Below, piece by piece: positions 8,547 through 18,500 of a stretch of DNA of 64,000 bases. Position 1 is the first letter of the stretch; each line of letters opens with the position of its first letter. Position numbers and translations under genes: made by a program. The notes under the pieces were generated by a model. The model saw only the letters and a program-made list of their open reading frames with translations. It had not been told where the DNA came from and did no database searches. The stretch comes from Fervidobacterium changbaicum (lineage in GTDB: Bacteria > Thermotogota > Thermotogae > Thermotogales > Fervidobacteriaceae), in assembly GCF_004117075.1 (NCBI RefSeq), contig NZ_CP026721.1, forward strand, positions 434,001-498,000, in the 5' to 3' direction.

Positions 8547-9618
8547 AAACTTTCTCTACATATGGACTTGTGAACGCTCTAAGTGCACATCCATAACTCA
8601 TTCTGAATCTAACAATGTCTCCCGGCCTAAATTCCTTATCACTTTCCGTTGTATCTACAATGAGATGGTCGCTCGATGCGTGGAGCACTTTTAGGCCCTG
8701 TTCAAAAGGTATCAATCCATCTGGTTTCACGTCTTGTTCTCCTATTGCAAGTATGATTCTTTTTCTGAGGCCCCTGTCTTCGAACAGTGGCGTTCTTCCG
8801 AATGCGTCCTTCCCGATTTCTCCCACAGGAACGGATGGCTTGTAATCAACTTCCACCACTTCTGCCTCTAATATCACTGTATCTTGCCTCAGATAAGGGA
8901 TATCTCTGTCTCCGGTGGCGTCGGTCCCAAGTATGATGCCTTCTCCAACTCTAAACTGGTTAATCCCATCTGGCAAGGTATTATCTTCCAACATTTTCAA
9001 AGTAACCGTGCTTCCACCACTTACAATGAGTTCATACCCCAAACGTGATTCGAGTGTCTTCTTGATTTCAACAAGTAACCCCATGTTTTCTTTCGTTGGT
9101 AATACACCACCGTAACAACCTAAGTTAGTTCCTATTCCCCTTAAAATCGCATGTTTCAAATTCCCAACAGTCGAGAGGATTTCTTCGACAGCGTTTTCAA
9201 ACCAAACACCTTCTCGTAAATCTCCAACATCTATCATATAAATGATATTCACGTTCTTATCTAATTCTTTTGCACACCTGTCAATTTCAAGCGCGACTTG
9301 AGGCATGGAAACAAGAAATTCGTCAACCAGACGGATCGCTTTCGGGATTTCGGAAAGCATAGGGATTCTCAGCAACTGAAAAGGTCCAGGAATACCGGCG
9401 TGGTATAGATTTTCTATATTCTTCAAACGAGATTCTCCAATTTTGTCAACTCCAGCAGCTCTCATTGACTTTGCAATCAGTGGATTGCCTAAGGACAGTT
9501 TTGTTACTCCGACTAGTTCGATCCCTTTTGAATGACAGATTTCAACAACTCTTGAAGCGTTCTGCCTTATCGCAGATAAATTTATTATCATACGCGGATA
9601 TATACGTTCTGGCTTCAT
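8533..9618 (-). CDS. PLP-dependent amino-acid racemase, Orr/alanine racemase-like
   Basis: This 361-residue protein has a fold-type III barrel like the N-terminal domain of alanine racemase. The PLP lysine lies in LVGVTKLSLGNP (about K40), and RGIGTNLGCYGG and IVSGGSTVTLKML mark the phosphate-binding side. The family includes ornithine racemase and the lysine racemase that supplies D-lysine to Thermotoga peptidoglycan. A role in D-amino-acid supply for the wall is therefore plausible, but the exact substrate cannot be read here. GGAGGAAGC precedes the ATG. It is transcribed alone, divergent from punA. Confidence 0.88.
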   Translation of the reverse strand: MKPERIYPRMIINLSAIRQNASRVVEICHSKGIELVGVTKLSLGNPLIAKSMRAAGVDKIGESRLKNIENLYHAGIPGPFQLLRIPMLSEIPKAIRLVDEFLVSMPQVALEIDRCAKELDKNVNIIYMIDVGDLREGVWFENAVEEILSTVGNLKHAILRGIGTNLGCYGGVLPTKENMGLLVEIKKTLESRLGYELIVSGGSTVTLKMLEDNTLPDGINQFRVGEGIILGTDATGDRDIPYLRQDTVILEAEVVEVDYKPSVPVGEIGKDAFGRTPLFEDRGLRKRIILAIGEQDVKPDGLIPFEQGLKVLHASSDHLIVDTTESDKEFRPGDIVRFRMSYGCALRAFTSPYVEKVFIED

Positions 9619-9676
9619 AAGCTTCCTCCTTCCGTTTTTTTCATACCTTTAAACTTTCCAATTTTTCAAGAAACTA

Positions 9677-9685
9677 TGGTATAAT
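9677..9685 (+). promoter_or_regulatory. extended -10 promoter of punA
   Basis: TGGTATAAT is an extended -10 box with a perfect hexamer. The -35 region is poor (TTTCCA, 19 bases away). It would give a leader of about 110 bases before punA. The leader contains short complementary segments (TAGTGA and TCACTA, CACGAAC and GTTCTTGTG) that could fold, but it matches no riboswitch I know. Confidence 0.6.
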
Positions 9686-9802
9686 ACATTGAAGCGGAAC
9701 TTAGTGACACGAACTTTCTTCACTATCGCGTTCTTGTGATTCTACAGCACAATTTTAAGCTAAGAATGAAATTATGCAAAGTACTTTTTGGGAGGGATTT
9801 TC

Positions 9803-10606
9803 GTGGATAAGCGAGTCAGAGAAGCATATGAGTACATAGCTTCAAAAATTTCTTTAAAACCAAAGATAGCACTTATACTTGGGTCCGGTTTAGGTTTCTT
9901 AGCAAATGAAGTGAAAAACGCCCAACATATTAGCTACAAGGATATTCCGCATTTTCCATACTCCACTGCCCCTGGTCATGAAGGAAAATTGGTCTTTGGG
10001 GAGCTTTTTGGAAAAGAGGTTGTTGTTTTAAGTGGAAGGTTTCATATATACGAGGGTTGGAATCCCACTGATATAAAACTTGTCATTCACACATTGAAGC
10101 TTCTTGGAATTGAACGCATGCTTGTCACAAATGCAGCGGGTGCGATAAACACAAGTTACACTCCGGGAGACATAGTCATGGTTAAAGACGTTATCAACCT
10201 TATGTTTAGAAATCCACTCAGAGGACCAAACGATGAAGATATAGGTCCAAGATTTCCAGATATGTTAGGTGCTTTTGACAGAGATTGGATGGAGAAAGTG
10301 AAGGAAGTTTTCCCGGAAATGAAAGAAGGTGTTTATATTGCAGTAACAGGTCCTACGTACGAAACTCCCGCTGAAATAAAGGCTTTTAGAAAATTAGGAG
10401 CGGACTTGGTAGGTATGTCAACGGTACCGGAATTGATTGTCTGTGCACATAGTGGGATAAAAGCCTTGGTGTTTTCTTGTGCAACAAATATGGCGGCTGG
10501 AGTACTTGAACAGCCTTTATCACACGAAGAGGTCGTTGAAGTTGCTAACAAGGTTAAAGAAAAGTTTATTGAAGTAGTTAGAAAGGCTTTGGAGGTGCTG
10601 GAATGA
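9803..10606 (+). CDS. punA: purine nucleoside phosphorylase
   Basis: This 267-residue enzyme cleaves purine nucleosides with phosphate, in salvage. Family blocks are ILGSGLGFLANEV (phosphate-binding loop), PGHEGKLVFG, LSGRFHIYEGW, VTNAAGAIN, GPTYETPAEI and the base-binding CATNMAAG region. It belongs to the trimeric type. The GTG start was chosen because GGGAGG ends seven bases upstream. The TTG fifteen bases earlier overlaps that site. Its stop overlaps the next start as ATGA, coupling it to the DHH phosphoesterase. Confidence 0.95.
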   Translation: MDKRVREAYEYIASKISLKPKIALILGSGLGFLANEVKNAQHISYKDIPHFPYSTAPGHEGKLVFGELFGKEVVVLSGRFHIYEGWNPTDIKLVIHTLKLLGIERMLVTNAAGAINTSYTPGDIVMVKDVINLMFRNPLRGPNDEDIGPRFPDMLGAFDRDWMEKVKEVFPEMKEGVYIAVTGPTYETPAEIKAFRKLGADLVGMSTVPELIVCAHSGIKALVFSCATNMAAGVLEQPLSHEEVVEVANKVKEKFIEVVRKALEVLE

Positions 10607-11601
10607 ATCGTGATTTTCTCTCGATAGTAGGAGAGCTAAGTCTAGCTAAGAAAATATTGGTTGTTGGACATATTATGCCTGATGGTGATGACATAAGTTC
10701 TGTCCTAAGTGCTGCACTGGGACTGAGAAGATTGGGAAAAGAAGTAATGTCTGGTATAGACTGGAGGATCCCATGGTATTTCTACGAGTTCGAAGAAACG
10801 AACCTCATAAAAAGTTACGATGAGATTATCCAAACCGGCTTTCAACCAGACTTTGTCCTCGTACTCGATGCATCGAGTCCTGATAGAATAGGACGATTTC
10901 AGGAGTTTCTCAAGAAGATTAACTCTGCGGTGGTTGACCACCATGGTACCAATACACTCTTTGGTACGCTTAACTGGGTTGATACGAAATTCGGCTCCAC
11001 AGCCCAGATGGTTCTCAGGCTCAATACAGAACTTGGTGTGCCGTACGATGGAAGGCTTGCAACTATTAATTTAATGGGGATAGCTACTGACACGGGCTTT
11101 TTCAGGTATTCGAATGCTGACGAAATTGTTTTTTCGGACGCTACAAAACTAGTTTCTATGGGTGGGAAATCGTATTTGGTTTCAAGGATTTTTGAAAACA
11201 AGAGAATAGAGCAATTCAAGTTACTTTCAACAATGGTTGAACACATTCAGACAGAAAACAACGGACAAATCGTTTATTCTTACCTCTCTAAGAAGGATTA
11301 CGAGTCAAATAACTGTACAGAAGACGATAGCGGTGGTTTTGTTGGTGAACTGCGTTCAATACAGGGTGTAGAGCTTGCAATCTTCCTTTCTGAATACGAA
11401 CACAATGAAGTGCACATAAGCTTTAGGTCAAAAGATTGGTTTGACTGTAGCAAATTAGCAGTTTTACTGGGTGGTGGAGGACATCCACGAGCTGCAGGTT
11501 GTACACTAAAAGGAGAATTACCAGTTATAATAGAAGAAGTAATTAGGGAAGCTAAGATCATGTATGATGCCCAACTGAAGGCGTTAGAAGGTGTTCACTA
11601 A
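10603..11601 (+). CDS. nrnA: DHH/DHHA1 phosphoesterase (NrnA-like)
   Basis: This 332-residue phosphoesterase probably degrades nanoRNA, pAp or linear cyclic-dinucleotide products such as pGpG. The DHH domain has GHIMPDGDD (residues 22-30), VLDASS and VVDHHGTN near 108-115. The DHHA1 domain ends with GGGGHPRAAGC. These are the metal- and nucleotide-binding motifs of the family. It is coupled to punA. Its position directly before two GGDEF proteins would suit a role in clearing c-di-GMP breakdown products, but that link is inference. Confidence 0.9.
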   Translation: MNRDFLSIVGELSLAKKILVVGHIMPDGDDISSVLSAALGLRRLGKEVMSGIDWRIPWYFYEFEETNLIKSYDEIIQTGFQPDFVLVLDASSPDRIGRFQEFLKKINSAVVDHHGTNTLFGTLNWVDTKFGSTAQMVLRLNTELGVPYDGRLATINLMGIATDTGFFRYSNADEIVFSDATKLVSMGGKSYLVSRIFENKRIEQFKLLSTMVEHIQTENNGQIVYSYLSKKDYESNNCTEDDSGGFVGELRSIQGVELAIFLSEYEHNEVHISFRSKDWFDCSKLAVLLGGGGHPRAAGCTLKGELPVIIEEVIREAKIMYDAQLKALEGVH

Positions 11602-11679
11602 TTCGTTAAGTCTTTATTCAGCATTTTTTGTTTTCCGCGCACCAAGTTTGAGAAAGAATTTTGGCTGGGGGGGTTTTTC

Positions 11680-14600
11680 ACGTCATTATCAGGACGAGAG
11701 ACTTTTCTAAAGCGCTTTATAGGTACTGAGCAAGTTATCGAAAAAGATGAGGGAAGATTCCTAGAGTGGACTTCTGATCGGAACATTGTCGAGGATTTCC
11801 GAGAGTTCGTTGTACATATAAATAGTTTTGCATTTTCTAAACGGTTCATTCTTCCCGCTATGATTTTACCTTCCGAGGCCGAAATATCGGTACTCTTCAG
11901 ATATTCAGGAGAGAAACATATCGCAGAATGTATCAATGAAGAAATAAGACTACGAGAGCTTACAGATGAAGAGCGTGAAAAGCTTATCGAGGCAATTCTA
12001 AGGATTGCCAGGTTTGTTTTACTTGGTAACATTCCTCCTTTTCCAGCCTTTAGCGTCTTTGATGTGTTTACATTTGCTGGTGAATTCTTTTTCAAACCAC
12101 CTGTGCTTTTTAAATACGATTTCTACAAAACACTTTATCATGATGTGTTGAGCCGTGAAAACAGCGAAATAGGTAAGTACATATTTATCGACAAGGAATA
12201 TCTCAAGAAAGGTCAATATGATAAATACTCAACATTACGCATTTTAGCAAATTTTATTGAGATTTTCGATATCGCCAATAAATATGCAACTATAATTTCA
12301 AGAATGCGAGATGGAACTATTAGAGTCGATGAATTGGAGAAAGATAGACTGGATGAGAAAGTTTTATTTGCTTTAGTTTCAGAAATTGAGCAACGATGTG
12401 ATTCGAGTGCACAGGAGGGAAAAAAGTATTTGGAGATACTTGTCGATACAAGTAGTTATTATCGTTTATTCAAAGACTACGTAGCCAGAATTGACCGGTA
12501 CCTTGCAGATCGTGGAAGGACTCTACTTTACATCGGCGATGATTTTACAAACATTGCACGACAAATCTTATGGAAAAACCGTGAGAAGTTCTCAACTGTG
12601 GAGTTTTCAGAACTTATTAAATGTCTGTATATAAGCTGTAAATTCGACACGATAATCACTGAACTTTTAAAGATTTTTAGAACGCTAAGTCCTTTGGTAG
12701 TTGTGGTTAAAGATACTGTGGAGCCTCACTACCTGATACGACGATTCTTAGAAATCTTAAAGCATTCTGAAATAAAGACTGTTGTTTTAGCGTTCAAATC
12801 AATCAATCCCGACATGGTGGTCAGTGTACCAACTGCAAATATTACATTACCCGTCTTGCCTTTTGAAGAATTAAAGACGAAGCTTTCGGAGCTTAAAGAC
12901 GGAGAGGTGCTAATAAGGGCTCTCGGATTAGAATTTTCAAGAGATGATGTGTTACTCTTCAGCAGGGTTACGGGTAAGGATGGAGAAAGTATTTTGAAAA
13001 ACTTAATGAAAGAAAAAATAGTTCGTTCCGACGATGGTGAATACGTTGTTAACATCGATCCTAAGCTAGGTGACCTGTTATTAGGTGATGAAAAAAGGGA
13101 AACAAGCAACGAGTTAAAACAGCTGCACGAAGCAATGGCACAGGAATACAGAAAAATGATAAGTCCCTATAGTCATTCCTCTTTCAAGGCAGCTTGGCAC
13201 TATCTTTTGGCAGGTAAAGAAATCGCAGCTATTGTGGAATATTTGAGATTTGTTCGAAATGCTATGGATAGATATACTTTTTCACCTTCAGTACTTTCCG
13301 ATATATTGCAAAGAGCGTATTCAGTTCTTGAAAAAAATGGCAGAACTGATTCTTATGCATTCCATAGGATTAAACTGGAGCTTGAGTACCGCATAGGCGT
13401 ACGGTTAAATTTCACGAAGGCAAACTTACCAGACAAAATAATTTACGATTACTTAAGAGTACTTGATATCTTTCTTGAAGAAAGATACCATGATTGTATT
13501 GAATACGCAGAAAAGATTCTCAAACACCAAAATCTAACAAAGTACAAATTTTTAAAACTTGCTTTAATCAAAGAGAGGGCACACGTTAACTATTACGATA
13601 AACTCTCAGACAAGGTAATAAGTGTCGAAGAAATCCAAAAACTGCCTATCTTGAACACAAAGTGGGCTGAATTAAAGGCAGAGTGGTTGTGGCAAATAGG
13701 AAACGCTCTAAGTCACACTAATCCTGAAAAGTCAATAAATTACCTGAGGGAAGCCTTGGAAATTTCCAGAGAATACGATTTGAAACATCTTCTTGTGAGA
13801 ATCCTTAACTCTTTTGGGATATCGTACGACGGTTATTTACTTTCGATTGTTTATTTCAAGGAAGCAATTAGAATCGCCGGAGAGATTGGCTACGTACACT
13901 ACAATTTATCTCCAAGGATGAACTTGGCTCGTGAACTTTTGTATTTCGGAAGGTTTGGAGAATTACTTAACGAACTCAAGTCGATGGAAGACCTTTCAAT
14001 TGGATATAGGTCACCTTCTAATACGGCTTTTTTGTATAGACTGTACGGTATGTTTCATTCATATTTGCGCCATTATGAAAAAGGTTGGGAGTACATTAAT
14101 AAAGCCCTTTTGGTAGAAAAGGAAAATGACTTACCGCACTCTTCTCTTAGGGCTATGATTCTTCACGAAATGCTTTGCGGAAAGAAAGAGAATGCTAGGG
14201 AATTGATAGAAAAATATCGGGATGATCCTGCAATCCATACACGAGCGTTTGAATACCTTGTGCGTATGATTATTGCCAGAGACGATGAAGAATTCTTTAG
14301 AGCTTGGTCAGAGTATGTAAGCTCTCCATACACACTTCTAAGGGAAGAGATACTTTACTTGTTCACTGACCAAATTTTCAGAGTTGATAAAGGTAAGTTA
14401 GAGGAGGAATTAAATAAATGGGATAGTTTTTACACTTCAGAGATGACAAAGCTTTCGCTCCTGTATGTGTTGTTGGCAAAATTAAGATATTACGAGTTGA
14501 TCCGCAATGAATTAAAATATAATATGACAAAGTTGCGATTGATGAAACTCATAAAACAGTTAGGAATAGAGGATGATTTTAGAGAATTTTTGGACGAAGA

Positions 14601-15498
14601 TTTAGAACCACAGGTGGACAATATACTTACAGGTTACGAGATAATTGAAACGTTGGAGATTCTAAGATCTTTGGATCAGAGAGTCAATTTGGATGAGTTT
14701 CTAAGGATTTTCTCAAATATTATCATCAGTATCTTCCGAACACAATCTGTTTTCATTTCAGTGACTGATAAAAGAGTTAATCTTTCATCAACTATTGGCT
14801 TCTTACCACAAAACAAACAGACAAATATTGTTAAACTTGATCCGCTTGAGGTTGGCATTTCTGGTAGTATAGACGAATACAGCGAATACATAATTTATTT
14901 AGCGGGTAATTTTTCTATTAAAAAAGAATCAGAAGTTGAAGAATTTTGGAACAAATTGACGTTGTTGGATGAACTCTTTTCAAATCAACTCAAAGGAATA
15001 ATATATAGAGAAAGAGCAATGAGAGATTCTCTAACAGGGCTGTACAATAGATGGAGGTTTACCCAGATCTTAAAAGAATACTTGGAAGAACCACAAGTTA
15101 AACTCAAGCAGAAAGAAATCAGTGTGTTCATGGCTGACATAGATGACTTTAAGAAGATCAACGACAATTACGGTCATATGAAAGGAGACGAAGTATTGAG
15201 AAATGTTGCAAAGATTTTACAAGAAGAGGTGGAAGGTTTTGGAATTGTAGCTAGATACGGTGGAGAGGAATTTGTTGGGGTGTTGGAAGCGGAAAAGAAC
15301 AAGTGTTTGGAGGTTTGCGAAAATATCCGGCGCAGGTTGGAAATGGCTTCCGAAAGTATCTTTGGTTTTAGGGTTACTCTCAGCTTTGGTATTTCTTCCT
15401 CTCTGGAAAGGTCAACCATTACCGAAATCTTGGGTCTTGCCGATCAGAGATTGTACAAAGCCAAGGAAATGGGAAAGAACAGAGTTTGCATCGAATGA
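11680..15498 (+). CDS. giant signalling protein: degenerate kinase/NTPase, TPR-like helices, GGDEF (paralogue 1)
   Basis: This 1272-residue protein aligns along its length with the next gene. The N-terminal 180 residues match the neighbour's kinase-like domain (IFIDKEYLKKG against IFIAPEFYKGE) but lack kinase motifs. The NTPase region has lost its P-loop (LLYIGDDFTNIAR where the neighbour has a Walker A). A long helical, TPR-like region follows. The C-terminal diguanylate cyclase domain has ADIDDFKKINDNYGH and GGEEF at residues 1194-1198, but no RxxD inhibitory site upstream of it. Homology continues upstream of the first ATG (11860), with no stop back to 11601. A GGGGGGG site ends six bases before ACG at 11680, the start proposed here. 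If ACG is not used, the product starts at 11860. Confidence 0.8.
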   Translation, partial: TSLSGRETFLKRFIGTEQVIEKDEGRFLEWTSDRNIVEDFREFVVHINSFAFSKRFILPAMILPSEAEISVLFRYSGEKHIAECINEEIRLRELTDEEREKLIEAILRIARFVLLGNIPPFPAFSVFDVFTFAGEFFFKPPVLFKYDFYKTLYHDVLSRENSEIGKYIFIDKEYLKKGQYDKYSTLRILANFIEIFDIANKYATIISRMRDGTIRVDELEKDRLDEKVLFALVSEIEQRCDSSAQEGKKYLEILVDTSSYYRLFKDYVARIDRYLADRGRTLLYIGDDFTNIARQILWKNREKFSTVEFSELIKCLYISCKFDTIITELLKIFRTLSPLVVVVKDTVEPHYLIRRFLEILKHSEIKTVVLAFKSINPDMVVSVPTANITLPVLPFEELKTKLSELKDGEVLIRALGLEFSRDDVLLFSRVTGKDGESILKNLMKEKIVRSDDGEYVVNIDPKLGDLLLGDEKRETSNELKQLHEAMAQEYRKMISPYSHSSFKAAWHYLLAGKEIAAIVEYLRFVRNAMDRYTFSPSVLSDILQRAYSVLEKNGRTDSYAFHRIKLELEYRIGVRLNFTKANLPDKIIYDYLRVLDIFLEERYHDCIEYAEKILKHQNLTKYKFLKLALIKERAHVNYYDKLSDKVISVEEIQKLPILNTKWAELKAEWLWQIGNALSHTNPEKSINYLREALEISREYDLKHLLVRILNSFGISYDGYLLSIVYFKEAIRIAGEIGYVHYNLSPRMNLARELLYFGRFGELLNELKSMEDLSIGYRSPSNTAFLYRLYGMFHSYLRHYEKGWEYINKALLVEKENDLPHSSLRAMILHEMLCGKKENARELIEKYRDDPAIHTRAFEYLVRMIIARDDEEFFRAWSEYVSSPYTLLREEILYLFTDQIFRVDKGKLEEELNKWDSFYTSEMTKLSLLYVLLAKLRYYELIRNELKYNMTKLRLMKLIKQLGIEDDFREFLDEDLEPQVDNILTGYEIIETLEILRSLDQRVNLDEFLRIFSNIIISIFRTQSVFISVTDKRVNLSSTIGFLPQNKQTNIVKLDPLEVGISGSIDEYSEYIIYLAGNFSIKKESEVEEFWNKLTLLDELFSNQLKGIIYRERAMRDSLTGLYNRWRFTQILKEYLEEPQVKLKQKEISVFMADIDDFKKINDNYGHMKGDEVLRNVAKILQEEVEGFGIVARYGGEEFVGVLEAEKNKCLEVCENIRRRLEMASESIFGFRVTLSFGISSSLERSTITEILGLADQRLYKAKEMGKNRVCIE

Positions 15499-15541
15499 AA
15501 AACAAATTAAAACTCTATGCCTACAGGAGGCGTAAAGTACT

Positions 15542-18500
15542 GTGGAGATATTGGAATATCTAGGGGATACGTACTGGAGTAGTGATTACCTTGTTGAAAT
15601 AAACGGATACAAAAAAATTGCCAAATTTGTCGATAAGAAATTGATTCACAATCGAGCTGAGGTCATTTTACGTTCAGATTTGGCGCGAAGTATCAGTGGA
15701 ATTTTGGTTCCAGAAGATTTTTACTTTGAGGAGCGTGAGAGAGATATTTTCGTGTACGATATATCATCTTACAAAACAATTAATCAGATTACTCAAGAAC
15801 ACCTTCAGATAATTGTTCCGCAGTTATTCTCTATTTTAAAAACAGTTTTGCATATTCCAAAGCTTTACATCCCATACATTGGCTTGGATGATATTATAGT
15901 AGCGGATGACGAAGTGAGAATCTTTCTTCCTTTGATACAGTCTTTAGAAAGTGTACACCAGATGAGCGAAAGGTGGAAAATTTTCATAGCTCCAGAATTT
16001 TACAAGGGTGAGAGCTCAGACAAATCAACGATCTATGTTTTTGGAAAATTGATTTACGAATTAATCAACAACTCTGAAGTTAAAAAAGTAGTTGAACCAA
16101 TGATAGTAGAAGACGTATCCAAAAGAGAATTCACCGAGGAAATTCCCTTCCACAACGTTCTACCTTCAAAAAAGATACTGACTGTAAGAAGGATAGTGAG
16201 AGATGAGGAAAAGGAACTAATAGATTTTATTAGTAATCCTGGAAAAAAGGAAAACTTCATAGGTGTGATAGGTCCTCAGAGAGTTGGTAAAACAACCACA
16301 ATAGAAAATCTCCAAAACTACTTCAGGCAAAGTGGGATACCTTTTCTCCATGTTATGAATGCTTCAGATTTGATTGCTCAGACGTTGCAAATCTCGTCGG
16401 AACGTATACCTGATAGTCTACTGACACGTCTAACTTATTGTTTAGAGAATGTTTGTTCGATCGACACAATCAGCGTAGATGTGGTAGAGGCGTTGAGCTA
16501 TCTGGATAAAGTTATTATTTTTGTTGATGATTACCACGAAGCCTCTGAGTTATTAAGAGCGTTCCTAAGAAGAATTGCAACATTAGAAACTTCAGGGAAG
16601 ATAAAAATTTTGGCATTTTCAGTAGAAGATTCGGAGGATTTTGAAGTAAGATTTGAACTCAAACCGTTCACCAAGGATATGATAAGAAGACTTTTGAATG
16701 AGTCTTTCTCAAAGGTGGAAAATGAAGATATCCTTGTTGATTGGCTGTACGGAGCCAGTGGAGGACTACCAGGATTGATTGTGGAAAATTTAAGATATCT
16801 CTATGAAAATGAAATATTAACAAAAGTTCAAGACCAATTTGTGTGCGATGTAGAAAGGTTGGTGGAACTTAACATCGAAACTGCGTTCGTTGATCGAATA
16901 CGTAAGTACGAACATGCATCGACAAAGTACCTTGCGATACTGGGACAAAAATTTACACTGGATGAAGTAAAGCATTTGGAAGAATTCTTAGGTATCGAAA
17001 TAAGCTTACAGGAACTCTTTGAAGATGGCATACTTTACAGGGAATACAGCAAGATACGTTTCACGCTGAGACATTACTGGCAAATTATGCACGAAGCTAT
17101 TCCCGTGGATGAAAGATTGGAGCTACACAAGAGGTTAGCTGCAATAACCAATGACTTTGAAAAGAAGGCTTGGCATTTAGAATTGTCAGGAAACAAAATA
17201 TCAGCAGCTGTAGCTTATCTTAAGTATGCCAACGAAATGCTTAATTATTATGCTTCTCCTTCTGTGATACACAGCATTTTACAAAAAGCCAAAAGGTTGA
17301 TTAATTCACGAGAATCATACGCTTTTCTCAAGCTAACATTGGAATTATTCGAAAGAACAGAAGACAAAACTTATGCAGAGGACATTGAGATTCCGGATAA
17401 GAATATATACACTTATCTGAAAGCACGCTACTATTATCTTTTGTACGATTACGATCAAGCAATAGAGATTTTGAAGAACTCAAAAATTGACCTTGGTCCA
17501 TTTGGTAATTTGAGGCGGGAGTTTCTCTTAATGTCATCCGAAGTAGCGCAATCTTCTAAAAGAAACGAATACTATGAAAGAGTAAAACAGATACTTGAAA
17601 ATCTTGATGAAACAAATCCCGTGCACGTGAGGTTGATTGTTGATATTTACATCTTCATATCTTTTATAGCGCGCTCCAGTTCTTCGAGAGTTATTGAATA
17701 CCTTAGAAAGGCTGAGAAACTCGCACTGGACTACAATATTGCTCACAAGCTTCCGTCAATTTACAATAATCTTGCACTCGGTGTTACGAATACAACGATT
17801 TCGATGGAGTACCTACAGAGGGCTGTAGAAGTCGCAGAAAGAATAGGACTGCCTGCCCGAAGTTACTTGGCAAGGTTAAATATGCTCTCGCATGCCCTTT
17901 ACGCTGGCAGAATAAAGGATTTCCTAGTTGGTATGGCGGAACTCATGCCAAAACTTGAAATGTTAGGGCTTAGGGATGAAATCATATTTGCTAATACAAT
18001 TGAGGCCTTCTATCATTCATATAACTTTGAATTGGAAAATGCACTCGAACACCTCGAATCTGTTGGAAAGCGTTTTGGTGTTGATATGTCTGCGGAAGTT
18101 TTGTCGGTGTACTTTCTGTCAAGAAATCTTGACAAGGCAAAAGAGCTTATACCGAAGGTTTTAGAAAGTGAGCAATTTGGAGAGGATACCAAAGAGATTG
18201 TAAGAGTTATATCTTCCTTGGAAAGTGGTGAATTCCCAGAAAAATGGAAACGCTACAGGGATTCTGGCGGAAAGTATTTCAGGGAAGAGATGGCAGCAGT
18301 TCTTGGCGAAGAACTTGCCAAGAGTGTTCCAGATGCTTTTAAGGAAGAACTTGAGTACTTAGAAACCAATTATGTGCTTGACGGTTCTTTATTGTCCCTT
18401 GCTATGGTCTACGAAGGATATGGTCATTACTATAAGGTTCTTGGAAATGAGTACAAATCCAGATCTTATTACTCAAAAGCACTAACATTGTATAAAGACA

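Noticed and set aside
11598-12095. A 165-codon minus-strand open frame over the start of the first GGDEF gene
   Set aside because: It covers the region where the plus strand shows homology to the paralogous gene. Its translation is Ser/Lys-rich and unlike a protein.
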